Source: Cystobacter ferrugineus (lineage in GTDB: Bacteria; Myxococcota; Myxococcia; Myxococcales; Myxococcaceae). From it: a stretch of 64,000 nt of DNA. This document shows positions 37,341-46,470 of this stretch, one piece after another (positions within the stretch are counted from its first letter, which is position 1; every line of letters begins with the position of its first letter). The DNA is taken from contig NZ_MPIN01000003.1 in the NCBI RefSeq assembly GCF_001887355.1, positions 494,919-558,918 of the forward strand, in the 5' to 3' direction. The position numbers and the translations under genes are program-made. Below the pieces are notes generated by a model. The model was not told where the DNA came from, did not search any database, and worked only from the letters and a program-made list of their open reading frames with translations.

Positions 37341-38243
37341 TCACCGCCGTGAGTAGGTGCCTTGGGGGACGGGTTCCACTCCGTAGGTGAAGACGAACTC
37401 CTCACCCTGGTGCATCTCCCGGGTATGCACCGTCCCATCATCCCGGCATGAATCCATCTGGTCCTCGCGCATCGAGCGCGTCAGGTAGGGCAGGAGGGTT
37501 CGCGGATCCGTCACGAGTTCGAAGCGCTTGATGGCCCGGGCCCGCTCGCATGGATCTGACTCCCGGTACGCATGGAGGGGCTCGGTCACCGTGAGCACCC
37601 GAACACAATTCTTCTCCGGGTCGTCCGGCGAGCACGCGACTCCTGTCTCGATCGTGATGCGCTCCTCGGCTTCCATCTCCTCCCGCTCGAAGGCGTTCTG
37701 CCCCACCCACATCCGAGTCCTGGTCCGCACCGTCTCTCCTGGCACCAACATGACGTCGCGCCAGCGTCCCACGCGCTGCATCCAACGCTCCCGGGCCACG
37801 TCCTCCCGCGCCGCCTCCATCTGCTCGCGAATCCCGGCAGCCTGCTCGGCACTGAGCGGCAACGCGTTCAGCAAGCCCAGGGACTCCGATTCTTCGTGTG
37901 TCTCGTGGCTCACGAAATCGCCCTGGGCGTCGAAGATGAGCGAACTCTCGGGGTCGGCCATCGCGGAGAGCGCGGACTGGGAGGTACCGGCCTCCGCTCG
38001 AACGAGCAGCCGCCGCTGCCCCTCCTCGGGTCCTGGCCATAGCGACCACCAGTAGGTCCGCAGGCCCTGGGAGCCGCTGATGTGGAGGGTGTGGGTGACC
38101 CTGGCGGAGAGCTTCTCCGGCCATGCGAACCGCAGGACGACCGCGCCTTCGGGTATCGGCTTGCGTGAAGCCGAGGAGGTGACGCAGGCGCACATCCCGG
38201 TAAGCAGGGCGGCGGACAATGATGAGCGGAACAAGGGGTTCAT
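37341..38243 (-). CDS. Putative lipoprotein of unknown function
   Basis: A 300-residue exported protein. The signal peptide MNPLFRSSLSAALLTGMCAC ends in a lipobox (TGMC). An in-frame ATG seven codons upstream (MNYPAGV) is an alternative start. The mature part is soluble and largely beta by pattern, with a few Cys (CSPDDPEKNC, and one near the end in DSC). I do not recognise the domain. Composition resembles the chromosomal background, so the lower-GC insert ends before this gene. Confidence 0.65.
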   Translation of the reverse strand: MNPLFRSSLSAALLTGMCACVTSSASRKPIPEGAVVLRFAWPEKLSARVTHTLHISGSQGLRTYWWSLWPGPEEGQRRLLVRAEAGTSQSALSAMADPESSLIFDAQGDFVSHETHEESESLGLLNALPLSAEQAAGIREQMEAAREDVARERWMQRVGRWRDVMLVPGETVRTRTRMWVGQNAFEREEMEAEERITIETGVACSPDDPEKNCVRVLTVTEPLHAYRESDPCERARAIKRFELVTDPRTLLPYLTRSMREDQMDSCRDDGTVHTREMHQGEEFVFTYGVEPVPQGTYSRR

Positions 38244-38377
38244 GACGCCCGCAGGGTAGTTCATGCGGGGCTGATGCCGGTGGACATCTGGGCGAAGCGA
38301 TGAGGGGCTTCGACCCCTCAGGGCTCCCGGCCTTCTTCGTCCGTCCATGCGAGGAGCATGGCGGGTTCGCTCTGCTC

Positions 38378-39388
38378 TCAGGCCGCCACGGCCTCGGTGA
38401 TGCTGAGCGCGGCCGGCGTGTGGATGACGCGCGTGAGCCGCAGCCCCGCCTCGGCGAAGAGCTTCCTGAACTCTTCCTCCGTGCGCTCCCGCCCCGGCAG
38501 GGACATCATCATCAGGACGTCCAACACCTTGCCGCCATGCGGCGTGTTCCCTGGGGGAACGACGGCGTCCACCACCAGGATGCGCCCGTGCTCCGGCATG
38601 GCCTTCCGGCAATTGCGGAGGATGCGTACGCAGACCTCGTCGCTCCAGTCGTGGAGGATGCGCTTGAGGAGATACGCGTCCGCGCCCGCGGGCACCGATT
38701 CGAAGAAGTCCCCCTCCGCGAGCTCGCAGCGGTCCGCCAGGCCCGCCTGGGCGATCCGGGCCTCGGCGAGGACGTGGCGACGGTCGTAGAGCACGCCGCG
38801 CACCTGGGGAGCGGCCTTGAGCACTTCGATGATGAAGCCACCATGTCCTCCCCCCACGTCCACCACGCGTTGCATCGCCGTGAAGTCGTAGCTCCTGGCG
38901 ATGGGGCCATTCTCCAGGTCGGAGAGGCAGGACATGCCGCGGTGGAAGCGGGCCCCTTCCTTGGCGTCACGCTCGAGGTAGTCGAAGAAGGGCGCGCCGA
39001 AGATTCGGTCGAAGGGATCCTTCCCCGTGCGTACCGTCTCCGAGAGCTCCCCGGCGGGCGCCCAGAAGGTGCGCTGCGTGAGCATCAGCACGGCGCTGCG
39101 CAGGGAGTCCGGCGCGTTCGTGCGGAGGTGCTGGGCGGCGGGCGTGAGCGAGAAGCGCCCGGAGTCATCCTCGGAGAACACCTCCACGCTCGCCAGCAGG
39201 CGCAGGAGCCGGTACAGCGATTGGGAGTCGGTCCCCAACTCCTCCGCGAGGGACGCGGCGCTCCGGGGGCCTTGCTCCAGCAGGTCGGCCACGCCCAGTT
39301 CCGCCGCGGCACACAGTGCGGCGGAGTAGATGAAGCCGAAGCTCAGGTCGACAATTCGCTGCGTGGGGTTCACCGTGAGTGTATTCAT
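38378..39388 (-). CDS. SAM-dependent O-methyltransferase (Methyltransf_2 type)
   Basis: A 336-residue methyltransferase of the family that methylates hydroxyl groups of small aromatic or polyketide metabolites. The N-terminal dimerisation domain (about 1-95, winged-helix) begins with ALCAAAELGVADLLEQGP. SAM motif I is VVDVGGGHGGF; LLKRILHDWSDE contains the likely catalytic His. PGRERTEEEFRKLFAEAGL is the C-terminal family block. The start was placed at the ATG of MNTLTVNP; the frame upstream lacks coding character. There is no biosynthetic cluster next to it, so the substrate is unknown. Confidence 0.85.
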   Translation of the reverse strand: MNTLTVNPTQRIVDLSFGFIYSAALCAAAELGVADLLEQGPRSAASLAEELGTDSQSLYRLLRLLASVEVFSEDDSGRFSLTPAAQHLRTNAPDSLRSAVLMLTQRTFWAPAGELSETVRTGKDPFDRIFGAPFFDYLERDAKEGARFHRGMSCLSDLENGPIARSYDFTAMQRVVDVGGGHGGFIIEVLKAAPQVRGVLYDRRHVLAEARIAQAGLADRCELAEGDFFESVPAGADAYLLKRILHDWSDEVCVRILRNCRKAMPEHGRILVVDAVVPPGNTPHGGKVLDVLMMMSLPGRERTEEEFRKLFAEAGLRLTRVIHTPAALSITEAVAA

Positions 39389-39519
39389 GCCTCGCATTCT
39401 TGGGCCAGACCCCAAGCGGAGGTCAATAGAAACACATACCCGCCGTGAATGTTGCGCGATTGCCGCGCCAGGAAGGGGCCTGTGGGAATTTTCTGGCGGG
39501 GTTGCGCCGCTCGAGTCCT

Positions 39520-39548
39520 TTGACACCCTTTCTTGGATATTTTTTAAC
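39520..39548 (+). promoter_or_regulatory. Candidate housekeeping promoter of the pectate lyase gene
   Basis: TTGACA at 39520-39525, 17 bp, then TTTAAC (4 of 6 matches to TATAAT) at 39543-39548, in an unusually AT-rich stretch about 50 bp before the ATG at 39601. Confidence 0.5.
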
Positions 39549-39600
39549 TCTTGCTCTGGTTGACCCGACATGCTTGGATAATCCTGAAAACAGGAGAGCC

Positions 39601-40983
39601 ATGAGCATGCATAATGGAGCTGTGCGCTACACGCTACTCGGCCTGGCCATCGCGGGATGTTCGCTCGGGGGATGTGGGCCGGCTGGGGCAGAGGGGTCCG
39701 AGATGCTCTCCCTCGACGAGCCCGCGGCTTCGACGGAACTTCCGGCAGCCGGCGCGGCGAGCCTGGGTCTCAACGTCGATAGACGGGAAGTTGCTCCAGC
39801 GCCGACAGCCACTGCTGCCGTGGCCAAGACCTATTACGTTTCGCCAACCGGAAGGTCGACCAATACCGGCGCTGGTTTCGACAGCGCCTGGGATTTCAAG
39901 ACCGCTCTCGCCGCGGCCGTGGCCGGGGACACCATCTTGCTTCAGGGGGGGACGTACACGATTCCCTATACTCCTGGGGCGAAGAACACGATTAGTTTCG
40001 CCAGGTCCGGCCAGTCCGACAAACGGATAACCGTTTCGTCCTACAACAACGCCAGAGCCGTATTCGACTTCTCCTTTCCCGACCAGGCCTGGGTCCAGGA
40101 CTCCTTCGGCTTCTACGTGACCGGCAGCTACTGGACCTTCAAGGGGATCGATATCACCCGGGCGGGGTACCAGGGCGCCTACGTCACCGGTTCCTACAAC
40201 ACTTTTGAGGATTGCCGTTTCTATGACAACCGCAACACCGGCCTGGAGATCAACAAGGGGGGCAACCATACCACGGTGATCAACTGCGATGCCTTCCGGA
40301 ACTACGATCCGAAGAAGCTCGGCAGTATGGCCGACGGCTTCGGACCCAAACAAACCATGGGTCCCGGTAACGTCTTCATCGGCTGCCGGGCCTGGGAAAA
40401 CTCCGATGACGGCTACGACGCCTTCGATAGTCCTGAACAGGTTGTGTTCAAGGATTGTTGGGCCTTCCGCAATGGGGTCGACGTCTGGGGTTACGGCGGC
40501 TTCACCGGCAACGGTAATGGCTTCAAGATCGGTGGCAACTACGCGCAGGCCAATCACCAACTGACCCACTGCGTGGCCTTCGGCCATCCGAAAAAGGGAT
40601 TCGACCAGAACAACAATACCGGTGGGGTGATCATCTACAATTCGATCGCTTACAAGAACGGCACCAACTTCGGGCTTGGAAACGCGGTCAACTCGGGTCA
40701 GAAGCACATCCTGAAGAACAACATCTCGCTCGGTGCCTCGAACAGCATCGCCAATTCCACCGAGCAAAAGAACTCCTGGAACACCGGCTTCTCGGTGTCG
40801 TCGGCCGACTTCCAAAGCCTGGACACCAGCCTGGCGACCGCCGCCCGCAACCCGGACGGGAGCCTGCCAGCCACGACCCTGTTCCGCCTCAAATCGACCA
40901 GTGCCCTCGTCAATGCTGGGGTCAACGTCGGTTTGCCCTACAACGGTTCAGCGCCCGACCTGGGAGCGTTCGAGACCCCGTAG
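39601..40983 (+). CDS. Pectate lyase, polysaccharide lyase family 9
   Basis: A 460-residue secreted lyase that cleaves polygalacturonate by beta-elimination. The signal peptide ends near a lipobox-like GCSLGGC, so the protein may be a lipoprotein. After a 50-residue linker the right-handed beta-helix starts with TYYVSPTGRSTNTG. The PL9 calcium ligands are in ADGFGPKQ and ENSDDGYDAFDS, and the proposed catalytic base is Lys309 in GNGNGFKIGG. GGAG precedes the ATG. Base composition is clearly lower in GC than neighbouring genes, suggesting transfer. With the GH43 enzyme at 42.8 kb and the pectinacetylesterase-like protein at 10.2 kb it implies plant cell-wall carbohydrate use. Confidence 0.88.
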   Translation: MSMHNGAVRYTLLGLAIAGCSLGGCGPAGAEGSEMLSLDEPAASTELPAAGAASLGLNVDRREVAPAPTATAAVAKTYYVSPTGRSTNTGAGFDSAWDFKTALAAAVAGDTILLQGGTYTIPYTPGAKNTISFARSGQSDKRITVSSYNNARAVFDFSFPDQAWVQDSFGFYVTGSYWTFKGIDITRAGYQGAYVTGSYNTFEDCRFYDNRNTGLEINKGGNHTTVINCDAFRNYDPKKLGSMADGFGPKQTMGPGNVFIGCRAWENSDDGYDAFDSPEQVVFKDCWAFRNGVDVWGYGGFTGNGNGFKIGGNYAQANHQLTHCVAFGHPKKGFDQNNNTGGVIIYNSIAYKNGTNFGLGNAVNSGQKHILKNNISLGASNSIANSTEQKNSWNTGFSVSSADFQSLDTSLATAARNPDGSLPATTLFRLKSTSALVNAGVNVGLPYNGSAPDLGAFETP

Positions 40984-41032
40984 CCGCATCGGCTCGACGT
41001 CATGCGTGACCTTTCCCTCCGGGCAACCCCCT

Positions 41033-41653
41033 TCACGTGGAAGGTCTGGGCTCCTTCGAGGCGGGCACCTGACGGCGCTCCCAGCGGTACAACGCGGCGA
41101 TGAGGGCGAGCGTCGCGGCCAGGCCTCCCAGGAAGAAGGGCTGGCCGCTCACGAGGACGGCGATCGCGCAGAAGGCCGCCACCTCGAATTTCCGGGCACG
41201 GGTCATCACCATGAGCGTGCCCCGGTCGTAGCGCAGGCTGACGCTCGACGCCTCGGGCACATGAAGCATCCGGCGGAAGAGCACGAGATTCTGCAGGTGA
41301 ACGGAAATGACCGCGAAGCGCGTCACGACGAGCGCGCCACACATGAACTCGGACAGGTTGTCGGCCAGCCCTTCCGGTTGCTCCTCCGCCACCCATTGAA
41401 AGTACGCCACCGCCATGGGCAACAGGACGGCGCCAAGTGCCAGCGTCAAGAGGAACCGCCGGGACACCCACTGTCTCTTCTCCACCGCCTGCACGAAGAG
41501 GGGATTGAGTTCGATGCTGCCTCCGAATCGCACCCGCTCCGCGAGGTCCCCACGGGCACGCAAGCTCGCCGTGGCGATGGTGAGCAGATAGTCAGCGCAG
41601 TGCAGCACGAGCCACAGCACGCCGATCCCGACCGGACTCCAGAGCCAATCCAT
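41033..41653 (-). CDS. Polytopic membrane protein of unknown function
   Basis: A 206-residue protein with about five hydrophobic segments (near residues 7-28, 66-86, 100-118, 155-172 and 174-190). ELNPLFV and the pattern HCADYLLTIATA recall small bacterial membrane proteins without known function. GGGAGG precedes the ATG at 41653. It lies 45 bp downstream of the Uma2-family gene on the same strand, so the two may be co-transcribed from the sigma-54-like promoter at 42613. Confidence 0.68.
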   Translation of the reverse strand: MDWLWSPVGIGVLWLVLHCADYLLTIATASLRARGDLAERVRFGGSIELNPLFVQAVEKRQWVSRRFLLTLALGAVLLPMAVAYFQWVAEEQPEGLADNLSEFMCGALVVTRFAVISVHLQNLVLFRRMLHVPEASSVSLRYDRGTLMVMTRARKFEVAAFCAIAVLVSGQPFFLGGLAATLALIAALYRWERRQVPASKEPRPST

Positions 41654-41698
41654 GAGACCTCCCCCCTCCCGCGCATAGCACGAAGCCCCGCGCCCCGC

Positions 41699-42556
41699 TC
41701 ACACCCCGCGCTGCCTGAGGCGCTCCAGCTCGGCCTGTGACTCCGCGAGGCGGCGCTCCAGCTCCTCCCGCCGCCGTGTCTCGTCCGCCAACCGCCGCGT
41801 CTCGTCCGCCAGACGCCGCTCCGCTTCCTGGCGCAGCCGCTGCGCCTCCTCCAACTGCCTGGCCTCCTCATCCGCGCGTCGCTGCAGCCCCACCATCATC
41901 TCCTGCATCCGGTCGATGAGTTCCTCGTACTCCAGCAACAGCGCGTGCCCCGCCCAGAATCGCAGCCGCCCCTCTTCCACCTGCAACTCCAGCCCCAACA
42001 CCTCCGAGCCGTAGCGCCCTTGCTCCGGGGTGATGGGGACGTACTCCCTCGCCTCGATGGACGGCAGCCGATAGCCCTCCAACCGTTGACGGGCCCGGTC
42101 GTAGATGAAGTACTCGGGGATGCCCAGCCGCGCGTAGCGACTCACGTTGTATTCGGCGTCTTTCTTCCGGTCGCCGCCGACGTGAACCTCCAGCACCCAG
42201 TCCAGCCCCTTGCCCTCCTGGCTCACCACCCACTTGTTTCGAGGGTGTGTCTCGGCGTCCAGCACGGCCAACAGGTCCGGCGCGAAACGGCGCTCGGCGG
42301 GGTAGTACACCGGGAGCTCCGTGCCCAGGTACACCCGCCGCCGTTGCCGGGAGAAGTACCCCTTGAGGGCCTGCAACGCGCCCATTTTGGCCTGGGAGTG
42401 CAGGTCTCCCTCCGGCATCGCCATCTCGTCCCACGTCACCTCCCCGGGCAAGGCCTCCACCACCCGGACCCGCTCCTCCTCGCTCATCCTCGCCCACTGT
42501 TCCCGAGAGGGTGCCCGGGGAAAGGCGTCCTCCCGCTCCTGTTCGTCCCGTGCCAT
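41699..42556 (-). CDS. Uma2-family nuclease-fold protein with C-terminal coiled coil
   Basis: A 285-residue protein. Residues about 25-210 form a Uma2 (DUF820) domain of the PD-(D/E)xK superfamily: FAPDLLAVLD, then DWVLEVHVGGDRKKD and YARLGIPEYFIYDRARQRLEGYR. The last 80 residues are a highly charged coiled coil (repeats of RRLADETRR). Uma2 proteins are common in cyanobacteria and myxobacteria; their role is unclear. Start ATG 42556. A sigma-54-like promoter lies 57-72 bp upstream. Confidence 0.8.
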   Translation of the reverse strand: MARDEQEREDAFPRAPSREQWARMSEEERVRVVEALPGEVTWDEMAMPEGDLHSQAKMGALQALKGYFSRQRRRVYLGTELPVYYPAERRFAPDLLAVLDAETHPRNKWVVSQEGKGLDWVLEVHVGGDRKKDAEYNVSRYARLGIPEYFIYDRARQRLEGYRLPSIEAREYVPITPEQGRYGSEVLGLELQVEEGRLRFWAGHALLLEYEELIDRMQEMMVGLQRRADEEARQLEEAQRLRQEAERRLADETRRLADETRRREELERRLAESQAELERLRQRGV

Positions 42557-42612
42557 GCCCGCCAGGGTGCGGTGCGCGGCGGGCCCGGTCAATCGTCCCC
42601 GCGGCGCCAGTG

Positions 42613-42628
42613 AGCAAGCGGTAGGCCA
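42613..42628 (-). promoter_or_regulatory. Candidate sigma-54 promoter upstream of the Uma2 gene
   Basis: On the minus strand TGGCCTACCGCTTGCT has GG and GC 10 bases apart and a TTGCT -12 element. The start of transcription would be near 42601, giving a 45-nt leader. It differs at one base from the site at 45784-45799. Confidence 0.5.
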
Positions 42629-42816
42629 TGTGACACAGGCTCGCCCCTCCGAGTGGGCATCGCCGGGATGCTCGACGAGCCCACTCCAGCCCACGCCTCG
42701 TGCGTCTCACACGTGGGACGATTCAGGCTCGTGCCTCCAGCCTGGCCTCGTGCCGCCCCTCTTCCGGCAGGGAGGTTGATGAGCGTGTTCGCCGGGCGCG
42801 AGACTCCTGGCCGAGC

Positions 42817-44253
42817 TCAACCGCCGAGCAACTGCACTTCATACAGGATTGGCGTGTACCAGTTGTTCGGGTTGTTCCACAGCACCGCGTTGACGAGCAC
42901 GATACGGACGTACCGGGCGTTGAAGTTCACCGCATCTGTCGTGAAGCCGTACGTTTTATTCGTCGTTCTGTCGATCGTCGTCCAGGCCGTGCCGTTCGTG
43001 CTGTATTCGATCCGATACTGGTGATAGGCTTCCGAACCATTGTACAAAAACCACGAAATATCGACCTCCTGAATGTTCCGGGTCGCACCGAGATCGACCT
43101 GCCACCAGGAGGGCCAGGTCACGCCGGACGCCTTCCATTCCGCCTGATAATTGCCGTCGTTCGCCCGGCTCGCGGCGAAGCCAGAAGCGGAGGAACTGGC
43201 CGTCGCCGCTCGACCCAGGGCATGGTTGACGAGATTCGGATACGAAACGGCCCCTGTCACGGCATCGATGTTCCACCGACTGCGCCATTCCAGGGCGGCG
43301 GTTCCGTTCGCGCCGTTCAAGGTCAGCGGTAGCCAGATATAGCGAGAATCTCCGAGGCGGCTCGAGTTCCACCGGTCTCCCATGTAGATGTATGTCGTCG
43401 CCGACGTACCCTGCACGGGCAGGATGAAGTTGGACTGCGAATAGAACGTCGAGCTGTTGCCCAGGTTCTGCGCGGCCGACCACGGTCCGTTCATCGAGGT
43501 GGCCGTCATGTATTTGGCCTGGTTCGGATACCAGCCAGATGCACCCGACGTGATCAGGAAATACCGTCCGCCCTGCCTGGCGATCGCCGGAGCCTCCCGA
43601 TGCCCGTCCTTGGCCACCCAACCGATGAAGGTGGAGACGTTCAAATAGTCGTTCGTCAGTTTGAAGGACGCGAGTGAGCCGTTCGTCCCCGTTCCGGAAT
43701 TCGAGGCGGACATCAGGTAGGCGCTACCGTCCTCGTCCTTGAACACGGTCATGTCCCTGGACTCGTAGCCGAGCGGCCGGAAGCTGCCGTGATAGGTATA
43801 GCTGCCGCATACCGAATTGCTGGAGGCGACAGCGACCCGGCCCAGGGAATAATCCGTGGCGTTCTCGTAATGCATCCACATGACGTATTTGCCGGTCGTC
43901 TGGTTGTAGATGACCTTGGGCCGCTCGATCTTGCTGCTCGCCAGTTCGGTATGAGAGCTGGGTTTCAGTGGGTAGCTGACCCACTTCCAATTCTTCAAGT
44001 CGGACGAGGAGTAGCACACGACGTTTCTGAACGTCGCCGAATCATGGAGCTTGTCTTCGCCGATCCAGTAATACGTGGAGTCCACCTTGATGATGGAGCC
44101 CCCATGAGCCTGAATCGTTCCTCCCGTCGTATCGTACCAGACCGGCCCGTTGTTGATCGTCACGCTCGCCAATTCGGCACGGTCGGCGTAGACGGAAGCC
44201 GCTGACACCAGCGGCAAGGAACAAAGCGCAAGCAATAGCTTCGTCGTATTCAC
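42817..44253 (-). CDS. Secreted GH43 exo-beta-1,3-galactanase-like enzyme with CBM32-type module
   Basis: A 478-residue exported enzyme. The GTG at 44253 is preferred because GGAGGG lies 6 nt upstream; the ATG two codons earlier directly abuts that site. Signal peptide NTTKLLLALCSLPLVSAASVYA is followed by a five-bladed propeller that opens with TTGGTIQAHGGSIIKVDSTYYWIGED, the hallmark of the GH43 galactanase subfamily, which lacks the usual catalytic-base Asp. The C-terminal 140 residues (ATASSSASGFAASRANDG ... WWQVDLGATRNIQEVDI) form an F5/8-type discoidin (CBM32) carbohydrate-binding module. Likely substrate is the beta-1,3-galactan of plant arabinogalactan. Composition is less GC-rich than the surroundings, suggesting transfer. 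Confidence 0.82.
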   Translation of the reverse strand: MNTTKLLLALCSLPLVSAASVYADRAELASVTINNGPVWYDTTGGTIQAHGGSIIKVDSTYYWIGEDKLHDSATFRNVVCYSSSDLKNWKWVSYPLKPSSHTELASSKIERPKVIYNQTTGKYVMWMHYENATDYSLGRVAVASSNSVCGSYTYHGSFRPLGYESRDMTVFKDEDGSAYLMSASNSGTGTNGSLASFKLTNDYLNVSTFIGWVAKDGHREAPAIARQGGRYFLITSGASGWYPNQAKYMTATSMNGPWSAAQNLGNSSTFYSQSNFILPVQGTSATTYIYMGDRWNSSRLGDSRYIWLPLTLNGANGTAALEWRSRWNIDAVTGAVSYPNLVNHALGRAATASSSASGFAASRANDGNYQAEWKASGVTWPSWWQVDLGATRNIQEVDISWFLYNGSEAYHQYRIEYSTNGTAWTTIDRTTNKTYGFTTDAVNFNARYVRIVLVNAVLWNNPNNWYTPILYEVQLLGG

Positions 44254-44472
44254 GAACATCCCTCCAGAGCATGGGCTGATACGGCCGTTGTGCTGATGTT
44301 GTCGGCTCATCAGCGATACAGTCCGATCATGCTCCAGCAAACGAGGAACTGTCCGAACACTCGGTATCTGGGCGAAACGCTCTTTTTCGACTATCTGACA
44401 GAGAGGGGCAGGTGCCTCGTTCGGATCTTGGAGGGTGGGTGGAGACTCCATCGAGCCGAGAGTGTGCAGGCA

Positions 44473-45234
44473 CTATCGCGCGACGACTCCTCCGTCCACC
44501 GGGAGCGCGGCGCCCGTGATGAAGGAGGACGCACCCGAGCACAGCCACACCAGGGCCTCGGCGATCTCCTCCGGGTCCGCCATGCGGCCCACTGGCTCAT
44601 CCGCGATCAGCGCCTGCTCTATCTGCGGATTCTTGCTGGTGGTGTCCGTGATCATGGGCGTACGGACGAGCCCGGGACACACCGCGTTGATGCGGATGTT
44701 CGCCTTCGCGTACTCCAACGCGGCCGTCTTCGTGAGACCCACGACGCCGTGCTTGGCGGCCGTGTACGCCGGCGCCATCGTGAAGCCCACCAGCCCCGCC
44801 ACCGAGGCGGTGTTGGCGATGCTACCGCCCCCCTGCTTCAGCATCTGCTGGATCTCCTGCTTCATGCACAGCCACACCCCCGTGAGGTTGGTGGCGATGA
44901 CCCGATCCCAGGCATCCTCGGGGTAGTCCCCCGTGGGGCCCATGACCCCGGAGATGCCCGCGTTGTTCACGGCGCAGTCCAGCCGTCCGAACGTCTCCAC
45001 CGCGCCGCGAATGAGCGCCTCCACCTCGGCGGACTTCGAGACGTCGCAGCGGATGAATCGCGCCTCGCCCCCCTTCTTCTGGATGGCCGCCACGGTCTCC
45101 TCTGCTCCGGAGGCGTTGACGTCGGAGACGATCACCCGCGCCCCCTCTCGCGCGAACAGCAGCGCCGTCGCACGACCGATGCCAGAGCCCGAACCCGTCA
45201 CGAGGGCTGCCTTGCCTTCCAATCTCCCGTTCAT
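44473..45234 (-). CDS. Short-chain dehydrogenase/reductase (SDR)
   Basis: A 253-residue classical SDR. The cofactor loop is TGSGSGIG (residues about 14-21), with DVNAS at the end of strand 2; an Asp there favours NAD(H). NNAG, the catalytic Ser in NTASVAG and YxxxK (YTAAKHG) are present, and CPGLVRTPM follows. GGGGAG precedes the ATG at 45234. The substrate cannot be told; a 3-oxoacyl or glucose/alcohol dehydrogenase role is possible. The neighbouring genes give no pathway. Confidence 0.88.
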   Translation of the reverse strand: MNGRLEGKAALVTGSGSGIGRATALLFAREGARVIVSDVNASGAEETVAAIQKKGGEARFIRCDVSKSAEVEALIRGAVETFGRLDCAVNNAGISGVMGPTGDYPEDAWDRVIATNLTGVWLCMKQEIQQMLKQGGGSIANTASVAGLVGFTMAPAYTAAKHGVVGLTKTAALEYAKANIRINAVCPGLVRTPMITDTTSKNPQIEQALIADEPVGRMADPEEIAEALVWLCSGASSFITGAALPVDGGVVAR

Positions 45235-45384
45235 GGAACTCCCCTGAGCTCGGACACTGGGGCTCCAGGCCGAGCCCGCGCATGGTGACAAAGAGGTTGG
45301 CCTCGTGCCAGCGCGGGCTACGTGACGGAAGCATGCCGTCGAGGCGGGCGCGGTCCTTCCTCGGGGAGTCCGCGCCCGTCTCGG

Positions 45385-45744
45385 TTACGGCGCCGAATTG
45401 GAGACGGGCGTATCGCAGTCGTTGCCCTCGCACCGGCCCGAGCACAGCACCTGGGCGGGAAAGGAGGTGAGGATGGCGCACTCCGTCCCCCCCGTGCACG
45501 TCAGCAGATCCGTGCACAGCGTCTCCTCGTTCACGCAGCGCGCCTGCGTCACTCCGTCCAGCTTGAACGCGACGCAGCTCGTGCCCTCCGCACAGGCGGG
45601 CAGGTCCACACCGCACTCGGGCTTCCCGGAGACGGACTGACCCGTGCGCAGCGCCAGGCGCCCCTGGCGCATCGGCTCGTCTTCCTGGGTTCCACAGCCG
45701 CTCAGCACACCGCACAGCGCCAGACTCATCAGCACTCTCAACAT
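45385..45744 (-). CDS. Small cysteine-rich lipoprotein
   Basis: A 119-residue exported protein. Signal peptide MLRVLMSLALCGVLSGC ends in a lipobox (LSGC, Cys17). The mature part has nine further cysteines in a repeating pattern (PECG...PACAEGTSCVAF, ARCVNEETLCTDLLTCTGGTECAIL, LCSGRCEGNDC), as in the disulfide-rich EGF/TIL-like surface proteins common in myxobacteria. AGGAG precedes the ATG. A sigma-54-like promoter lies 40-55 bp upstream. Confidence 0.75.
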   Translation of the reverse strand: MLRVLMSLALCGVLSGCGTQEDEPMRQGRLALRTGQSVSGKPECGVDLPACAEGTSCVAFKLDGVTQARCVNEETLCTDLLTCTGGTECAILTSFPAQVLCSGRCEGNDCDTPVSNSAP

Positions 45745-45783
45745 GGGACCATCTCCTGTTCGTGGGTTGGACGCGCGGGAGGG

Positions 45784-45799
45784 AGCAAGCGGTGGGCCA
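45784..45799 (-). promoter_or_regulatory. Candidate sigma-54 promoter upstream of the Cys-rich lipoprotein gene
   Basis: Minus-strand TGGCCCACCGCTTGCT, correct 10-bp GG-GC spacing, with transcription predicted near 45772, 28 nt ahead of the ATG. Nearly identical to the site before the Uma2 gene. Confidence 0.5.
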
Positions 45800-45918
45800 C
45801 GCCGGACTCCTATGGATTCCGGGCCCTTGGCGGCACGGTGCGCCCGGGTCCGTTCTCAAGAAGCTGAGAGGTCGCTGATTTCCAACGGGCCCGGCTTCAG
45901 GGCACCCGTGTGATGTGG

Positions 45919-46470
45919 TTACCTGGGCAGGAGGAGCAGCTCCTCATCCTGCTCCAGGCGATAGACCCCGTCGTCGCCCCGGCAGCGCTCGGCGTGCACG
46001 CGAATCCTCGCATCGAGCGCGCGCACCTCGTCCTCGCTCAGGGCGGCGAGCTGCTCCGCCGTGAAACAGCCCTCGAGCACGAAGAAACGACAGAGCGTGT
46101 ACACCTCCTCGAAGGTCCTCGCCACGAACCCGCTCATCGTCGGGAGTACCTCGTGCGGCAGCCGCTTGTGCTGCATGGTGGTGAGCAATTGCTCGCCAAA
46201 CAGCATCGTCTCCGAGAAGTCGCGGCACAGCTCGTAGGTCGGCCCCCGGGCAGCGGCCATGACGATCACACAGGTGCCTCCGGGGCGCACGAACGAGAGC
46301 AGTCTGTCGATGAACGCTCCCCATTCGGAGAGCGGCACGTGGTACAGGACATGCGAGCACACGACGAGCTCATATTGTTCGGGCGAGTGGTAGTGCTCCA
46401 GGGGCTCGAGGAGGATCTTCGCCTTCTCGAGCTTGAACCCGGCGATCTGGTTCTGATTGGGCTCGAGTAA
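45919..46470 (-). pseudogene. Methyltransferase gene, 3' part, cut by the insertion sequence
   Basis: The C-terminal two thirds of a class I SAM-dependent methyltransferase, separated from its start by the 1.3-kb IS. It begins at the IS junction with LEPNQNQIAGFKLEKAKI and continues through YELVVCSHVLYHVPLSEWGAF and LLSFVRPGGTCVIVMAA (SAM-fold motifs) to the natural stop. Excising the IS and one copy of the TAA duplication joins it in frame to the fragment at 47773-47976, giving an intact protein of about 250 residues. In its present state it should not be made as a functional enzyme. Confidence 0.9.

Noticed and set aside
37341..38612. Extension of the lipoprotein gene to a 423-codon ORF
   Set aside because: The upstream 120 codons are antisense to the O-methyltransferase gene and Arg/Gly-rich. 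The signal peptide at 38243 marks the true start.
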